From Pseudomonadota bacterium (GTDB taxonomy: Bacteria > Pseudomonadota > Gammaproteobacteria > Steroidobacterales > Steroidobacteraceae), in contig JANYAE010000052.1 in NCBI GenBank assembly GCA_025355105.1, positions 62,001 through 126,000 on the forward strand: a stretch of 64,000 nucleotides of DNA, written 5' to 3'. A program made the translations under genes and the position numbers. The notes beneath the pieces are model-generated. The model did no database searches. It was not told where the DNA came from and was given only the letters and a program-made list of their open reading frames with translations. Positions 16,695 to 26,700 of the stretch are shown one piece after another (the first letter of the stretch is position 1; each line of letters opens with the position of its first letter).

Positions 16695-17330
16695 ATGGCT
16701 AGAATTCCTGATTTTCGTTCACCGCGCCGCGTCACCGCGCTCGCGGCCGCGCTGATGATCGCGGCCCTCGCGGTCACGGTGCGCGCGGCGGCGACGCCGG
16801 CAGCGATCCCGATCGACGACAAGAGCTTCGGCTGCATCAGCTCGCTGACACCCGTCCGCGGCTTCTTCGTCGGCAACCTGCTGGGGCAACTGTCGGCGAC
16901 GCTGAAGGTGGCGCGCTCGACCACCGGCGGCGTCTACCCGCCCGGCTCGGTCGTGCAGCTCGTGCCGACCGAGGTCATGGTCAAGCAGCGGCCGGGATTC
17001 AACGCCGCGACCCGCGATTGGGAATTCTTCGAGCTCGACGTGGCAAAAAGCGGCAGCAAGATCGGCAAGCGTGGTTTTGCCGAGGTCGTGAACCGCTTCG
17101 GTGGCAACTGCTTCGCTTGCCACATCAAGGCACGATCGGAGTGGGACTTCGTCTGCGAGACCGGCCACGGCTGCGATCCGATCCCGCTGACCGAGCCGAT
17201 GATCCGCGCGCTGCAGCGGACCGACCCGCGCTGCAAGGGTTCCGAGCACGTGAGCGAGGCGGATGCCGCGGCGCTCAAGCAGCTCGGCGAGATGATGCAG
17301 AAGAAGCCGACGGCGCCTGGCGCGACCTGA
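16695..17330 (+). CDS. Exported protein with one CxxCH heme site (cytochrome P460-like?)
   Basis: 211-residue protein with an N-terminal signal (hydrophobic ~14-33), a long domain with DWEFFELDVAKSGSKIGKRG and one heme-binding CFACH (Cys139, Cys142, His143) preceded by FGGNC. Additional cysteines (FVCETGHGC, RCKG, and Cys47 near the N-terminus) probably form disulfides. The layout, a 100-residue domain followed by a C-terminal CxxCH, recalls cytochrome P460/c'-beta proteins, but I cannot confirm a lysine cross-link. It follows the PQQ dehydrogenase and its cytochrome by 124 bases in the same direction and ends just before a strong hairpin, so it may be the last gene of that transcription unit. 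Confidence 0.7.
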   Translation: MARIPDFRSPRRVTALAAALMIAALAVTVRAAATPAAIPIDDKSFGCISSLTPVRGFFVGNLLGQLSATLKVARSTTGGVYPPGSVVQLVPTEVMVKQRPGFNAATRDWEFFELDVAKSGSKIGKRGFAEVVNRFGGNCFACHIKARSEWDFVCETGHGCDPIPLTEPMIRALQRTDPRCKGSEHVSEADAAALKQLGEMMQKKPTAPGAT

Positions 17331-17337
17331 GGTGCCG

Positions 17338-17371
17338 GCGTGGCGGTCGCCGGTAACGGCGACCGCCACGC
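17338..17371. terminator. Strong bidirectional hairpin terminator
   Basis: A perfect 15-bp stem (17338-17352 pairs with 17357-17371; GCGTGGCGGTCGCCG on the left arm) closed by a GTAA loop. It lies eight bases after the stop of the CxxCH protein gene and seven bases before the stop of the convergent alpha/beta hydrolase gene. There is no T-run, but the stem's length and perfect match in a gap between converging genes make a two-way terminator or transcript-end stabiliser likely. Confidence 0.75.
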
Positions 17372-17377
17372 GTGAGG

Positions 17378-18355
17378 CTAGGGCTTCGCCAGCAGAAACG
17401 GATTGATCGCGGCGGCGATCGTCTGCGGCTCCTCCCAGAACGGGTTGTGTCCGAGTTCCGCGTAGAGACGGACCTCGGCCTTGGGCAGCGCAGTCGTCAG
17501 CGAACAGCGGTCCTCGGCCCCGAAGATCGGGTCCTTGCCGCCCCAGATCAGCAGCGTCGGCGCCTTCAGGCGCGGCAGCGTTGCCTGCAGCGCCGGGCCG
17601 GCGAGGCCTTGGTCTAGCACCGCGAGCCAGACGCTCAGCGGAATCGCCGCGGCATCCTTGCGCTGCCGGCGGATGAATTCCTCGTCGACCGGCGTCGGCG
17701 AGCTCCACCATTCGACCATGAACTTCGAGTCGGGGTCGATCGGCTCCTTGAGCTTGGCGATCTCCGCGCGGTAGTCCATCGACGCGGCCGCCGGCCGGCC
17801 CGGCGGAGGTGCGCAGCTCGCGAGTTCGCCGCCGGAGGAGGAGATCAGCACGACGTGCCGCGTCCGCTCGGGCCAGTACTCGGCCAAGGTCTGCGTGATG
17901 AAGCTGCCGAGCGAGTGCCCGACCACATCGGCCTGCTGGATGTGCAGCACGTCGAGCAGCAGGCGGATGTCGTACGCGAAGTCGAGCCGACCGTAGCAGC
18001 ACTCCGGCTTGCTGGTCCTGCCGTGGCCGCGGATGTCGACGACGATGAGTCGCAGCGAGCCGTCGAGCTCGGGGATCAATGGCAACCAGTCGCGGGCGCT
18101 GTCGGTGAAACCGTGAATCAAAACGACGGGCTGGCCCTTCGGGTTGCCGGCCTCGATGTAGCCCATCGTCATTCCGTTCGGCAACCTGGCGACCCGGCGC
18201 GCGCCGTCGAAGGCGTCGACGCTCATCTTGAGCGGCGGCGCTGTCCCGGGCGCGGCCGCCGCGGCCGTCGCGAAGCAGGCCGCCGCGCCGAGCAGCAGCG
18301 CGGCGATCGGCGCGTATCGCACAGGCCGCCGCGCGGTCCTCGTGAACTCAGGCAT
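17378..18355 (-). CDS. Alpha/beta hydrolase, exported
   Basis: 325-residue alpha/beta-fold hydrolase with a signal peptide (residues ~15-35, ending ATAAAAAP). The oxyanion strand is VVLIHGFTDSARDW, the nucleophile elbow is GHSLG (VVGHSLGSF), the acid is likely Asp in LLIWGGKDPIFG and the base is the His in AELGHNPFWEEP. The ATG at 18355 follows GGGGA by four bases; an in-frame ATG 21 bases upstream lacks a ribosome site. Its substrate is unknown: esterases, epoxide hydrolases and haloalkane dehalogenases share this outline. It is expressed towards the hairpin and follows the FAD/GcvT gene by 113 bases on the same strand. Confidence 0.88.
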   Translation of the reverse strand: MPEFTRTARRPVRYAPIAALLLGAAACFATAAAAAPGTAPPLKMSVDAFDGARRVARLPNGMTMGYIEAGNPKGQPVVLIHGFTDSARDWLPLIPELDGSLRLIVVDIRGHGRTSKPECCYGRLDFAYDIRLLLDVLHIQQADVVGHSLGSFITQTLAEYWPERTRHVVLISSSGGELASCAPPPGRPAAASMDYRAEIAKLKEPIDPDSKFMVEWWSSPTPVDEEFIRRQRKDAAAIPLSVWLAVLDQGLAGPALQATLPRLKAPTLLIWGGKDPIFGAEDRCSLTTALPKAEVRLYAELGHNPFWEEPQTIAAAINPFLLAKP

Positions 18356-18468
18356 GTCGTCCCCGTTCTGCGTCATATGATTCGTTGCAACCGGCGCGTG
18401 CCGGGCGCGGCAGCGCCAGCGGCGCGAAGCCGATAGTACCCGCTTCTGTGCCGCGCGCGCCGCAATGC

Positions 18469-20928
18469 TCAGCAGCGCACGCGGTCGCCGCCCGGGTCGT
18501 AGAGCGGCCGCAGCGACGCCCGCGCCGGGACGCGCCGATTGCCGATCAGGATCTCGAACCGACCGGTGGCGATGTACGCATCGCTGACGCCGCCCGGGCT
18601 GCCGACGTAGCCGAGTGCGGTCGCACCGCCGAGCGTGTGGCCGTACATCGCCGACGTGACGATGCCGACGCGCTCCCCGTCGCGCAGGATCGGTTCGTAG
18701 TGGTACAGCAGCGGCTGCGGATCCTCGAGCAGAAACTGGACGAGGCGGCGCTGCCGCGCCGTGCCGCGTGCCGCAGCGAGCGGCTCGCGCCCGATGAAGC
18801 CGCCCGGCTTGTCCCACGAGCAGGTGAAGGCGATGCCGGCGTCGAGCGGCGTGTCGTCGGGGCCGATGTCGTGCGACCAGTCGCGGTAGGCTTTCTCGAT
18901 GCGCAGCGAGTTGAGGGTGTGATAGCCGCAGTGCGCGAGGCCGAACGGCCGCCCGGCCTCGACGAGCGCGTCGTACACGCCGAGCGTGAACGGCACGGGC
19001 ACGTACAGCTCCCAACCGAGCTCGCCAACGTAGGTCAGGCGCAGCGCCAGCGCACTCTGGTAGCCAATCTGCACCTCGCGAGCGGTACCGAACGGGAAGG
19101 CCGCGTTCGACCAGTCGCCGGACGCGATCCCGGACAGCAACTCGCGTGAACGCGGCCCCTGCACGTTCAGCATGCTCCAGCCGTCCGAGACGTCGGTGAC
19201 GACGCAGTGCAGCGCGGCGTCGATGTGATCGGTGAGCCAGCTCCTGACGTGCGTGGCGGTGAAGGCGGCGGTCACGATCAGGAAGCGATCCGCGGCGAGC
19301 CGTGTGACGCTGAGGTCCGCCTCGATGCCGCCACGCTCGTTGAGGAACTGCGTGTAGACCACCTTGCCGACCGCGACGCGGCAGTCGGCCGTCGCGATCC
19401 GGTTGAGCGCCCGCTCGGCATCCCGGCCCTGGACGAGGAGTTTGGCGAACGAGGTCTGCTCGAAGAGTCCGACGCGTTCGCGGACCGCGCGGTGCTCTTC
19501 GGCGTTGTTGCCGAACCAGTTCTGGCGGCCCCAGCTGTACTCGTAGGCCGGCGTCTGACCGGGGCGCGCGTACCAGTTGGGCCGCTCCCAGCCTGCGGAT
19601 TCGCCGAAGCACGCCCCTGCGGCGGCCAGCCGGTCGTGGAGAATGCCGCGCTTGACGCCGCGCGCCGACTGCCATTGCCGGTACGGCCAGTGATCCTGGT
19701 AGCCAATGCCGAGTGACTCGACGACGCGGTCCGCGAGGTAGCGCGCGTTGTTCTGCCAGGCGTGCGTGCGGCGGATGTTGACCGACCACACGTCCATCGG
19801 CGCGTGGCCGTGCACGATCCAGTGCGCCATCGCGAGGCCGACGCCACCGCCGGAGAGGATGCCGAGCGAGTTGAAGCCGGCGGCGACGAAGAAGCCCTTG
19901 AGGTCCGGCGCCTCGCCCATCAGGTAGTTGTGGTCGGCGGTGAACGACTCCGGGCCGCAGAACAACACCTTGATCCCGGTATTCGCGAGCACCGGCACGC
20001 GCTCGATCGCGCGCTCGAGATACGGCTGCAGGCGATCCCAGTCCGGCGGGATCTCGCCGAAGGTGAAGTCAGGCGGGATGCCATCCACGCGCCACGGCTT
20101 GGCCACGTCCTCGAAGATCCCGACCATGATCTTGCCCGCCTCCTCGCGGATGTAGGCCGAGCGGCCCGGGTCGCGCAGGATCGGCAGCTGCGGGTGCACG
20201 CCGGCGACCGGTTCCGAGATCAGGTAGTAGTGCTCGGCGGCCTGCAGCGGCACGTCGACGCCGGCGAGCCGACCGACCTCGCGCGCCCACATGCCGGCGC
20301 AGTTGACGACGAATTCGGCCGTGATCCGGCCGCGCGCGGTCTGTACCGCCGTGACCCGGCCGTCACGCTGTTCGATGGCCGTCACCGGACACTGTTCGAC
20401 GATGCGCACGCCGCGGTTGCGGGCGCCCTTGGCGAGTGCCTGCGTGATGTCGGTCGGGTTGGCACGGCCGTCGCGCGGAAAGTGGAATGCCGTCTCGAGG
20501 TCGCCGACCTGCGCTAGTGGCCACAGCCGCTGCACGTCCGCCGGGCCGATCTCCTCGCACTCGATGCCGAAGCTCTGCGCGGCGCGAAAGCCGCGCCGCA
20601 TCTCTTCGGCCTTGTCCGGCGTGAGCGCGAGCTGGATCGAGCCGCATTCGATCAGGCCGGTCGCCTGGCCGGTCTCGGCTTCGAGCCGCCGGTAGAGTTC
20701 CTGCGTGTAGGACGCGAGCCGCGTCTGCGTCTCGGTGTCGCGCAAGCTCGTCAGCAGGCCGGCGGCATGCCAGGTGGTGCCGCTGGTGAGCCGGGCTCGC
20801 TCGAGCAGCACGACGTCGCGCCAGCCGAGCTGCGCGAGGTGATAGGCAATCGAGCAGCCGATGACGCCGCCGCCGATGATCACGACCCGGGCGTGCTCTG
20901 GCAGGGGCTTGTCCGTCGCCGTGTTCAT
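18469..20928 (-). CDS. FAD-dependent oxidoreductase fused to GcvT domain (dimethylglycine/sarcosine dehydrogenase type)
   Basis: 819-residue two-part enzyme. Residues ~13-390 are a DAO-type FAD domain with VVIIGGGVIGCSIAYHL and SGTTWHAAGL, whose His is the covalent FAD anchor in DMGDH and sarcosine dehydrogenase. A linker (FAO) domain follows, then a GcvT aminomethyltransferase domain with FAKLLVQGRDAERALNRIA and the GcvT C-terminal barrel (FIGREPL, YGHTLGG). Such enzymes demethylate N-methyl amino acids in the cytoplasm and hand the one-carbon unit to tetrahydrofolate as 5,10-methylene-THF. Substrate could be dimethylglycine, sarcosine or a relative. GGAG sits seven bases before the ATG. Fits the betaine-degrading theme of the window. 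Confidence 0.92.
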   Translation of the reverse strand: MNTATDKPLPEHARVVIIGGGVIGCSIAYHLAQLGWRDVVLLERARLTSGTTWHAAGLLTSLRDTETQTRLASYTQELYRRLEAETGQATGLIECGSIQLALTPDKAEEMRRGFRAAQSFGIECEEIGPADVQRLWPLAQVGDLETAFHFPRDGRANPTDITQALAKGARNRGVRIVEQCPVTAIEQRDGRVTAVQTARGRITAEFVVNCAGMWAREVGRLAGVDVPLQAAEHYYLISEPVAGVHPQLPILRDPGRSAYIREEAGKIMVGIFEDVAKPWRVDGIPPDFTFGEIPPDWDRLQPYLERAIERVPVLANTGIKVLFCGPESFTADHNYLMGEAPDLKGFFVAAGFNSLGILSGGGVGLAMAHWIVHGHAPMDVWSVNIRRTHAWQNNARYLADRVVESLGIGYQDHWPYRQWQSARGVKRGILHDRLAAAGACFGESAGWERPNWYARPGQTPAYEYSWGRQNWFGNNAEEHRAVRERVGLFEQTSFAKLLVQGRDAERALNRIATADCRVAVGKVVYTQFLNERGGIEADLSVTRLAADRFLIVTAAFTATHVRSWLTDHIDAALHCVVTDVSDGWSMLNVQGPRSRELLSGIASGDWSNAAFPFGTAREVQIGYQSALALRLTYVGELGWELYVPVPFTLGVYDALVEAGRPFGLAHCGYHTLNSLRIEKAYRDWSHDIGPDDTPLDAGIAFTCSWDKPGGFIGREPLAAARGTARQRRLVQFLLEDPQPLLYHYEPILRDGERVGIVTSAMYGHTLGGATALGYVGSPGGVSDAYIATGRFEILIGNRRVPARASLRPLYDPGGDRVRC

Positions 20929-21010
20929 CGCGCCACTCCGTCAACCTCGTCGGAGCGCCATTGTGACCGAGTGCCCGCGCCCGATCGAGTTGCGCGATGC
21001 CGAAGGCCGG

Positions 21011-23581
21011 CTACCGCTCGCCGAGCGCCATCCGTTCGATCGCGTCAACGCGCGCCGCGGCGACGTCGGCCCGGTTGCGTGGCCCGTCGCGCCCGCCGCG
21101 ACCGCCCGTGTAGAGCTCGAAGTGCTCCAGATCGGACATGTTGCTGCCGTCGCCGATCTCGATGCGGCAACGCTCTCCGCGTCGCGCGCCGAAAACGAAA
21201 CCGGTGGACCAGCCGAGCGTCCCGCGCGGCAGATGCGGCATGACGATGACGCCGCTCTCCGCGGATGCGCCGCAGCGCGCCGTCACCCGCTTGACCGCGG
21301 CCGTGATGCCGGTGTTGACGGGCCCGCTGCCGTTGCCATAGCGCAGCTGCAGCCTTTGCAGCCCGGCGGCCGGTGCGGCGTAGTCGAACGTGAGCCGCTC
21401 CTCCGGTGCTCCCCAGTTGAGGTACAGCGACTCGCCGCGATCTGCGGTCAGCGCATGGCCGTCCGGCGACGCGAGTGCGCCGCTCGCCGCCGTGAAGCTG
21501 TGCCGGCTGTCGACGCCCTCGAGGCAGAGTTCGGCGGACGGCAGCGACGTGAGCCCCCCGGCGGAGGCCTCGGCGGTCGCGGCGTAGCACACCGTGCGGT
21601 GCCGATCCGCGACGCGGTCGTGGAACGGTTCGCCGGCGCCGCCGCCCGCACGCCGGCGGCCGTCCCGGTAGAGCTGCCAGCGCCCTCCAGGCGCGACGCC
21701 GGCGACGGCGAGCCGGACCGCATGACCGGCTCGCCAGGCACTTTCGAGCAACGGCGCAGGCGGCGCGAAGACTCGCTGCCGCTCTGCCTCCGTCAGCGCG
21801 TGCGCGTCGCCGGCCGACAGCCGCGGTGCGTCCGAGGCCTGTGCCACGCGCGCGACGAGGGTGACCACCACGTCGCTCCCGGCGTCGATCGCGGCTGGCC
21901 GGTCGGGCAGGAGCGCGCCGGCGAGCGGCGCGCCATCGACTGTGACGGCGCCGGCCTCGAGTACGTCGGTGTCGGCCCAGTGCGCCGGGAGGCGCAGTCG
22001 CACGCGCAGCAGCTGGCCGCGGATCCGCAGGTGCTCGAGGGTGACCTCGCCGTCCGGCGAGAACAGCTGCGTCGCGAGCGCACCGGGCAGCGTCGGCTCC
22101 AGCCGCACGCCATCGTCCGCCGGCCGAATGCCAAAGAGGCTATGGACGACGCTGCCGGCGTAGCCCGCCACCGACCACAGCTGCCGTGGCGAGTTGATCA
22201 CCGGCCCCGACCGCGGGCCGTCGTCGAACGCGGTCGTGAGGGTCAGGAATTCGAAGTTCTCCATGTTCGACAGCGCGAGCGCCGCGCCACGCATCAGCGA
22301 TTGCATGAATGCGGTCATGCGCGCCGGGTCACGGGCGCGACGCGCGGCCTCGAGCGCGTAGGCCGTCGCGAACGGCCACACCGCCCGGTTGTGGTAGATC
22401 GCGACCTCCGGCTGTTCCGGCCAGATCACCGGCGGGCCTGCCGCGGTCTCCGGATAGCGGGCGAGGATCGTGCGTGCGCGGCTCTGGTCGGCGACGCCGT
22501 GAATCACGGCGAGCGCGAGCCCGACCAAGTCGTACGCCGCCGCCGGCGCGAGGTCAGGCCCCAGGTAGCTCGCGTACAGCCCGGCGCCGGCCTGCCAGAA
22601 GCGCTCGTCGATCCGCCGGCGCAGCTGGTCGGCGTCGCGCTCGAACGTCGCCGCTCGCGGCGCCTGTGCTCGACGCTCGAGCAGCGCGGCGTCACGCAAC
22701 GCGACGTAATGCAGCACGTTGGTCGACAGCGAGAAGGATTCGGCGATGTAGCGCGTGTCGTCCCTGGTCCACTGCGGGTAGCTCTGCTCGCGCCAGTCGA
22801 GAAACGAGGTCTCGCCGCGGTAGAGCCCGGCGCGCGCGTCGAAGGCGTACTCGCGGTCCTGCTCGAGCGTGTCCTCGGCGACGCGACGAACCTCGGCCTC
22901 CAATCCGGCTGCCTCGGCGGGTGGCAACGAAGTCAGCGCCGAAACGGCGGCGTGGATCCACGCGACCCGATCGGTGCTCACCGGCCAGCTGCCGCCGCTG
23001 CCGGTATCCTGGGCGACCAGCCGGCGCTCGCCGGGGCCGTCGCCGCCTGCCGCGCGTCGCAATCCGGACTCCTTGAAGCGCAGCGAGGCGAGCGCGCGCG
23101 TCGGGTCAAGCGCCGCCAGGCCGAGGTCGACGGCGTAGGAGATGTCGCGGGTCCAGACGTAGTGCCATTTCGCGCCAGTCTCGAAGCAGCGGCAGGCAAT
23201 GGCGCGCCCGCCATTGAATTGCGCGTCGGTGATTTCGGCCACACTGTCCTCGGCGGCCTCCTCGAGCGCGAGCGCAAACAGGCCGTCGAACAGCGCGTTG
23301 CCACTGCGCAGCCGCGGTCGCTCCGGTGATTCGACGACGCGACGTTCGCGCCGCGCGTCGCCCGGGCCGCCGGCGCGGAAGCGGTAACTCGACAGTCCCG
23401 CCGGCAGCGGCGACAGATCCACCTCGGTCCAGCGGTCGCCGAAGCTGAGGCGCTCGCGCCACTCAGAAGGTTCCGCCGCGACTGCCGCAGGCGAGCAGAC
23501 GGCCAGAAGCACGGCGCAGAGTCCCGCCAACGCGCCGCAGCGCGGCACTTCGAACGGCCCCGGCCTCGCTGCATCGAACAT
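21011..23581 (-). CDS. Six-hairpin glycosidase superfamily protein, exported
   Basis: 856-residue secreted protein with a signal peptide (ALAGLCAVLLAVCSPAAVAA) and an (alpha/alpha)6 catalytic region recognisable from ALFDGLFALALEEA, HYVWTRDISYAVDLGL, SFLDWREQSYPQWTRDDT and VWPFATAYAL. The order resembles GH15/GH63-like or glycogen-debranching-type barrels, with YVWTRD near a catalytic-acid position. The last ~250 residues are beta-rich, ending in a carbohydrate-binding-like module (LRYGNGSGPVNTG, GTLGWSTGFVFG). I cannot assign a precise GH family. An in-frame start 51 bases upstream is possible; I chose the ATG closest to the signal. It is divergent from the Asp-box propeller gene across a 152-base gap. 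Confidence 0.78.
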   Translation of the reverse strand: MFDAARPGPFEVPRCGALAGLCAVLLAVCSPAAVAAEPSEWRERLSFGDRWTEVDLSPLPAGLSSYRFRAGGPGDARRERRVVESPERPRLRSGNALFDGLFALALEEAAEDSVAEITDAQFNGGRAIACRCFETGAKWHYVWTRDISYAVDLGLAALDPTRALASLRFKESGLRRAAGGDGPGERRLVAQDTGSGGSWPVSTDRVAWIHAAVSALTSLPPAEAAGLEAEVRRVAEDTLEQDREYAFDARAGLYRGETSFLDWREQSYPQWTRDDTRYIAESFSLSTNVLHYVALRDAALLERRAQAPRAATFERDADQLRRRIDERFWQAGAGLYASYLGPDLAPAAAYDLVGLALAVIHGVADQSRARTILARYPETAAGPPVIWPEQPEVAIYHNRAVWPFATAYALEAARRARDPARMTAFMQSLMRGAALALSNMENFEFLTLTTAFDDGPRSGPVINSPRQLWSVAGYAGSVVHSLFGIRPADDGVRLEPTLPGALATQLFSPDGEVTLEHLRIRGQLLRVRLRLPAHWADTDVLEAGAVTVDGAPLAGALLPDRPAAIDAGSDVVVTLVARVAQASDAPRLSAGDAHALTEAERQRVFAPPAPLLESAWRAGHAVRLAVAGVAPGGRWQLYRDGRRRAGGGAGEPFHDRVADRHRTVCYAATAEASAGGLTSLPSAELCLEGVDSRHSFTAASGALASPDGHALTADRGESLYLNWGAPEERLTFDYAAPAAGLQRLQLRYGNGSGPVNTGITAAVKRVTARCGASAESGVIVMPHLPRGTLGWSTGFVFGARRGERCRIEIGDGSNMSDLEHFELYTGGRGGRDGPRNRADVAAARVDAIERMALGER

Positions 23582-23733
23582 CGCTGCCCCCAAGACCGCG
23601 CGTCCTGCTCCCGACCCAGCTGGTCGCGCCACGTCGGTACCCTGGATGATCTACCGCGCGCGCGGGCCCGACAACCGTCGGAGTCCCGGCTCGATTGCGG
23701 GCGACTGGGGAGCGTGCGACAGTGCGGCGCCAT

Positions 23734-26700
23734 ATGCCCCACACGAGCCCGAGTGCCCGCCTCGCGGGGCTCATTCTCAGCCTCTGCCCGCTGCTTGCCG
23801 CGGCAGCAGCGCCGGTCAGGCCCGCGCTCGACGCGTTGCACTGGCGCCTGATCGGGCCGTATCGCGGCGGCCGCGTGCTCGCGGTCGCCGGCGTTCCCGG
23901 CGAGCACGACCACTTCTACTTCGGAGCCGTCAACGGCGGCGTCTGGGAGAGCGGCGATGCCGGCCGCACTTGGCAGCCGCGGTTCGACGCAATGCCGGTG
24001 GGCTCGATCGGCGCGCTCGCGATCGCGCCCAGTGCGCCACGGGTGATCTACGTCGGGACCGGCGAAGCCGACATGCGCTCCAGCATCGCGCACGGTGACG
24101 GCATGTACCGCTCCGATGACGGCGGCGCCAGCTGGCAGAAGATCGGGCTCGAGCACTCGTTCCAGATCGGGCGGATCCTCGTCGATCCCTCTGACCCCGG
24201 CATCGTCTATGTCGCCGCTCTCGGCCATGCCTACGGCCCGAATCCGGAGCGCGGCGTGTTCCGCTCGCGCGATGGCGGCCGCCATTGGGCGCGCGTGCTG
24301 TTCCGCGATGCCGACACCGGCGCCATCGACCTCGCGTTCAGGCCCGGCGATCCGAAGCTGATCTACGCGGCGCTGTGGCAGACGCGCCGGCCGCCGTGGA
24401 GCGTCTACGCGCCGGCCAACGGACCGGGCGGGGGCCTGTACCGCTCGACCGATGGCGGCGACAGCTGGACGCCGCTCGCCGGACACGGCTTGCCGGAGCA
24501 TCCGGGCCGCATCGGGCTCGCGGTGGCGCCATCGCGCCCCGACCGCGTCTACGCGCTGGTCGACGCCGTGCAGGGTGGCCTGTTCCGCTCAGACGACGCC
24601 GGCGCCACTTGGACGCGGGTATCGAGCGATACGCGGATCTGGCAGCGAGGTTGGTATTTCGGCGGCATCAGCGTCGAGCCGCGCAATGCCGACATCGTCT
24701 ACGTCTGCAACACCGCGCTGTACCGTTCCGACGACGCCGGTGCGAGCTTCTCGCCCATCAAAGGCGCGCCGGGCGGCGACGACTACCACACGCTATGGAT
24801 CGATCCGGCCGATCCGCAGCGGCGCATGCTCGGCGTCGACCAAGGGGCGATCGTGTCGGTGAACGGCGGCGCAACCTGGAGTTCCTGGTTCAACCAGCCG
24901 ACCGGTCAGTTCTACCACGTCGCGACCGACCGCCGTTTCCCGTACTGGGTGTACGGCGCACAGCAGGATTCCGGCGCCGCCGCCGTGCCGAGCCGCACCG
25001 ACTCCGCCGACGGCATCAACCTCATGCAGTTCACCGAGCTGACGGCGGGTGGCGAGAGCGACTACATCGCGCCGGATCCGCTCGATCCGGAGGTCGTCTA
25101 CGGTGGCCGGGTCGAACGCTTCGACCGGCGCACGCAGCAGACGCGCAACATCGACCCGACGCTTGCGTACCCGGGCCGGTACCGGCGGACGTGGACGCTG
25201 CCGCTCGTGTTCTCGCGCCGCGATCCGCGCGTGCTTTACTACTCGAACCAGCACCTCTTCCGCACCGACGACGGCGGCAACCACTGGCAGCTCATCAGCC
25301 CGGACCTCAGCCGGCAGACGCTGAGCGTTCCCTCCAACCTCGATGCGGCGACCGCTGCCGACCACGCCGACGTCGGCGACCGGCGCGGCGTGATCTACAC
25401 GATCGGGCCCTCGCCACTGCGCGACGGGCTGCTGTGGGTCGGGACCGACGATGGGCTCGTCTGGCGCAGCGACGACGAGGGCGGCCACTGGCGCGACGTC
25501 ACGCCGATGGCGCTGACGCCGTGGTCTAAGGTGGGCATCGTCGAGCCGTCGCACTTCGACGCCGCCCGTGCGTATCTCGCCGTCGATCGCCGCCGCCTCG
25601 AGGACGACCATCCGTACGTCTACGCGAGCCGCGACGGCGGCGCGACCTGGGCGCTGCGTACCGATGGCCTGCCGGTCGATGAGCCGGTCAACGTCGTCCG
25701 CGAGGACCCGGAGCGACCAGGCCTGCTGTACGCCGGGACCGAGCGCGGCGTCTACGTGAGCCTGGACGACGGCGGACACTGGCAGCCGCTGCGCTCGGGC
25801 CTACCGGCCACCTCGGTGCGCGATATCGAGGTGCACGGCGATGACCTCGTGATCGCGACTCACGGCCGCGCGTTCTGGGTGCTCGACGACGTTTCGCCGC
25901 TGCGGCAGCTGAACGCCGCAGCCGCCGCGGCGCCGGCGTGGCTCGCGCGACCTGCCGATGCGGTGCGCTTGCGGCCGAGCGATTTCACCGGTTCGCCGAT
26001 GCAGCACGATGAGCCAATGGCGCCGAACCCCGCGTTCGGCGCCGCCCTTTACTATCACCTGCGCGACGTGACCACTGCGGTGGTGCTCCGAATCGAGGAT
26101 GCCGAAGGGCGTACGCTGCGGCGCTACGCGAGCACCGACGCCGCACGGCCAGTTGACCCGGAAAAGGTCGACACGGCGCCGGAATGGACCGCGCCGCTGG
26201 CAACACCCGCTACCGACGCCGGCCTGCATCGCTTCGTCTGGGACCTGCACCTCGAAGCTGCCGCCGGGCGACGCGCCGACGACCCGCGCGCTCAGGGTGT
26301 CTGGGCGACGCCCGGGCACTATCGCGTCGTGCTCGAAGCCGGCGGCCAGACGCTGAGCGCGCCGTTCGAGGTTCGGCCGGACCCGCGCTCGAGCTTGGCC
26401 GCAGCCGACTACGTGCGCACCGCCACGAGCGCCGTCGCCGTGGAGCTGATGCGGGGTCGGATCGCCGACGCGGCGCGTGCGTCCGAGAAACTGCACGGCG
26501 CTCTCATCGGCGCGGCACAAGCGGTCGACGCGGCGCTCGCCGGCACGCTGCGCGAGACCGCCGACGAGCTGCAACGGCTCGCCGATCTGGACCTCGACAA
26601 GGACCCGCGCAGCATCCATCCGGAGCCGACGAATCTCGCCGGCCTGCGGGCGCTGGCGGCGGAGGGCGCACGGCTCGCGCGGGCGATCGATGGTGCCGAT

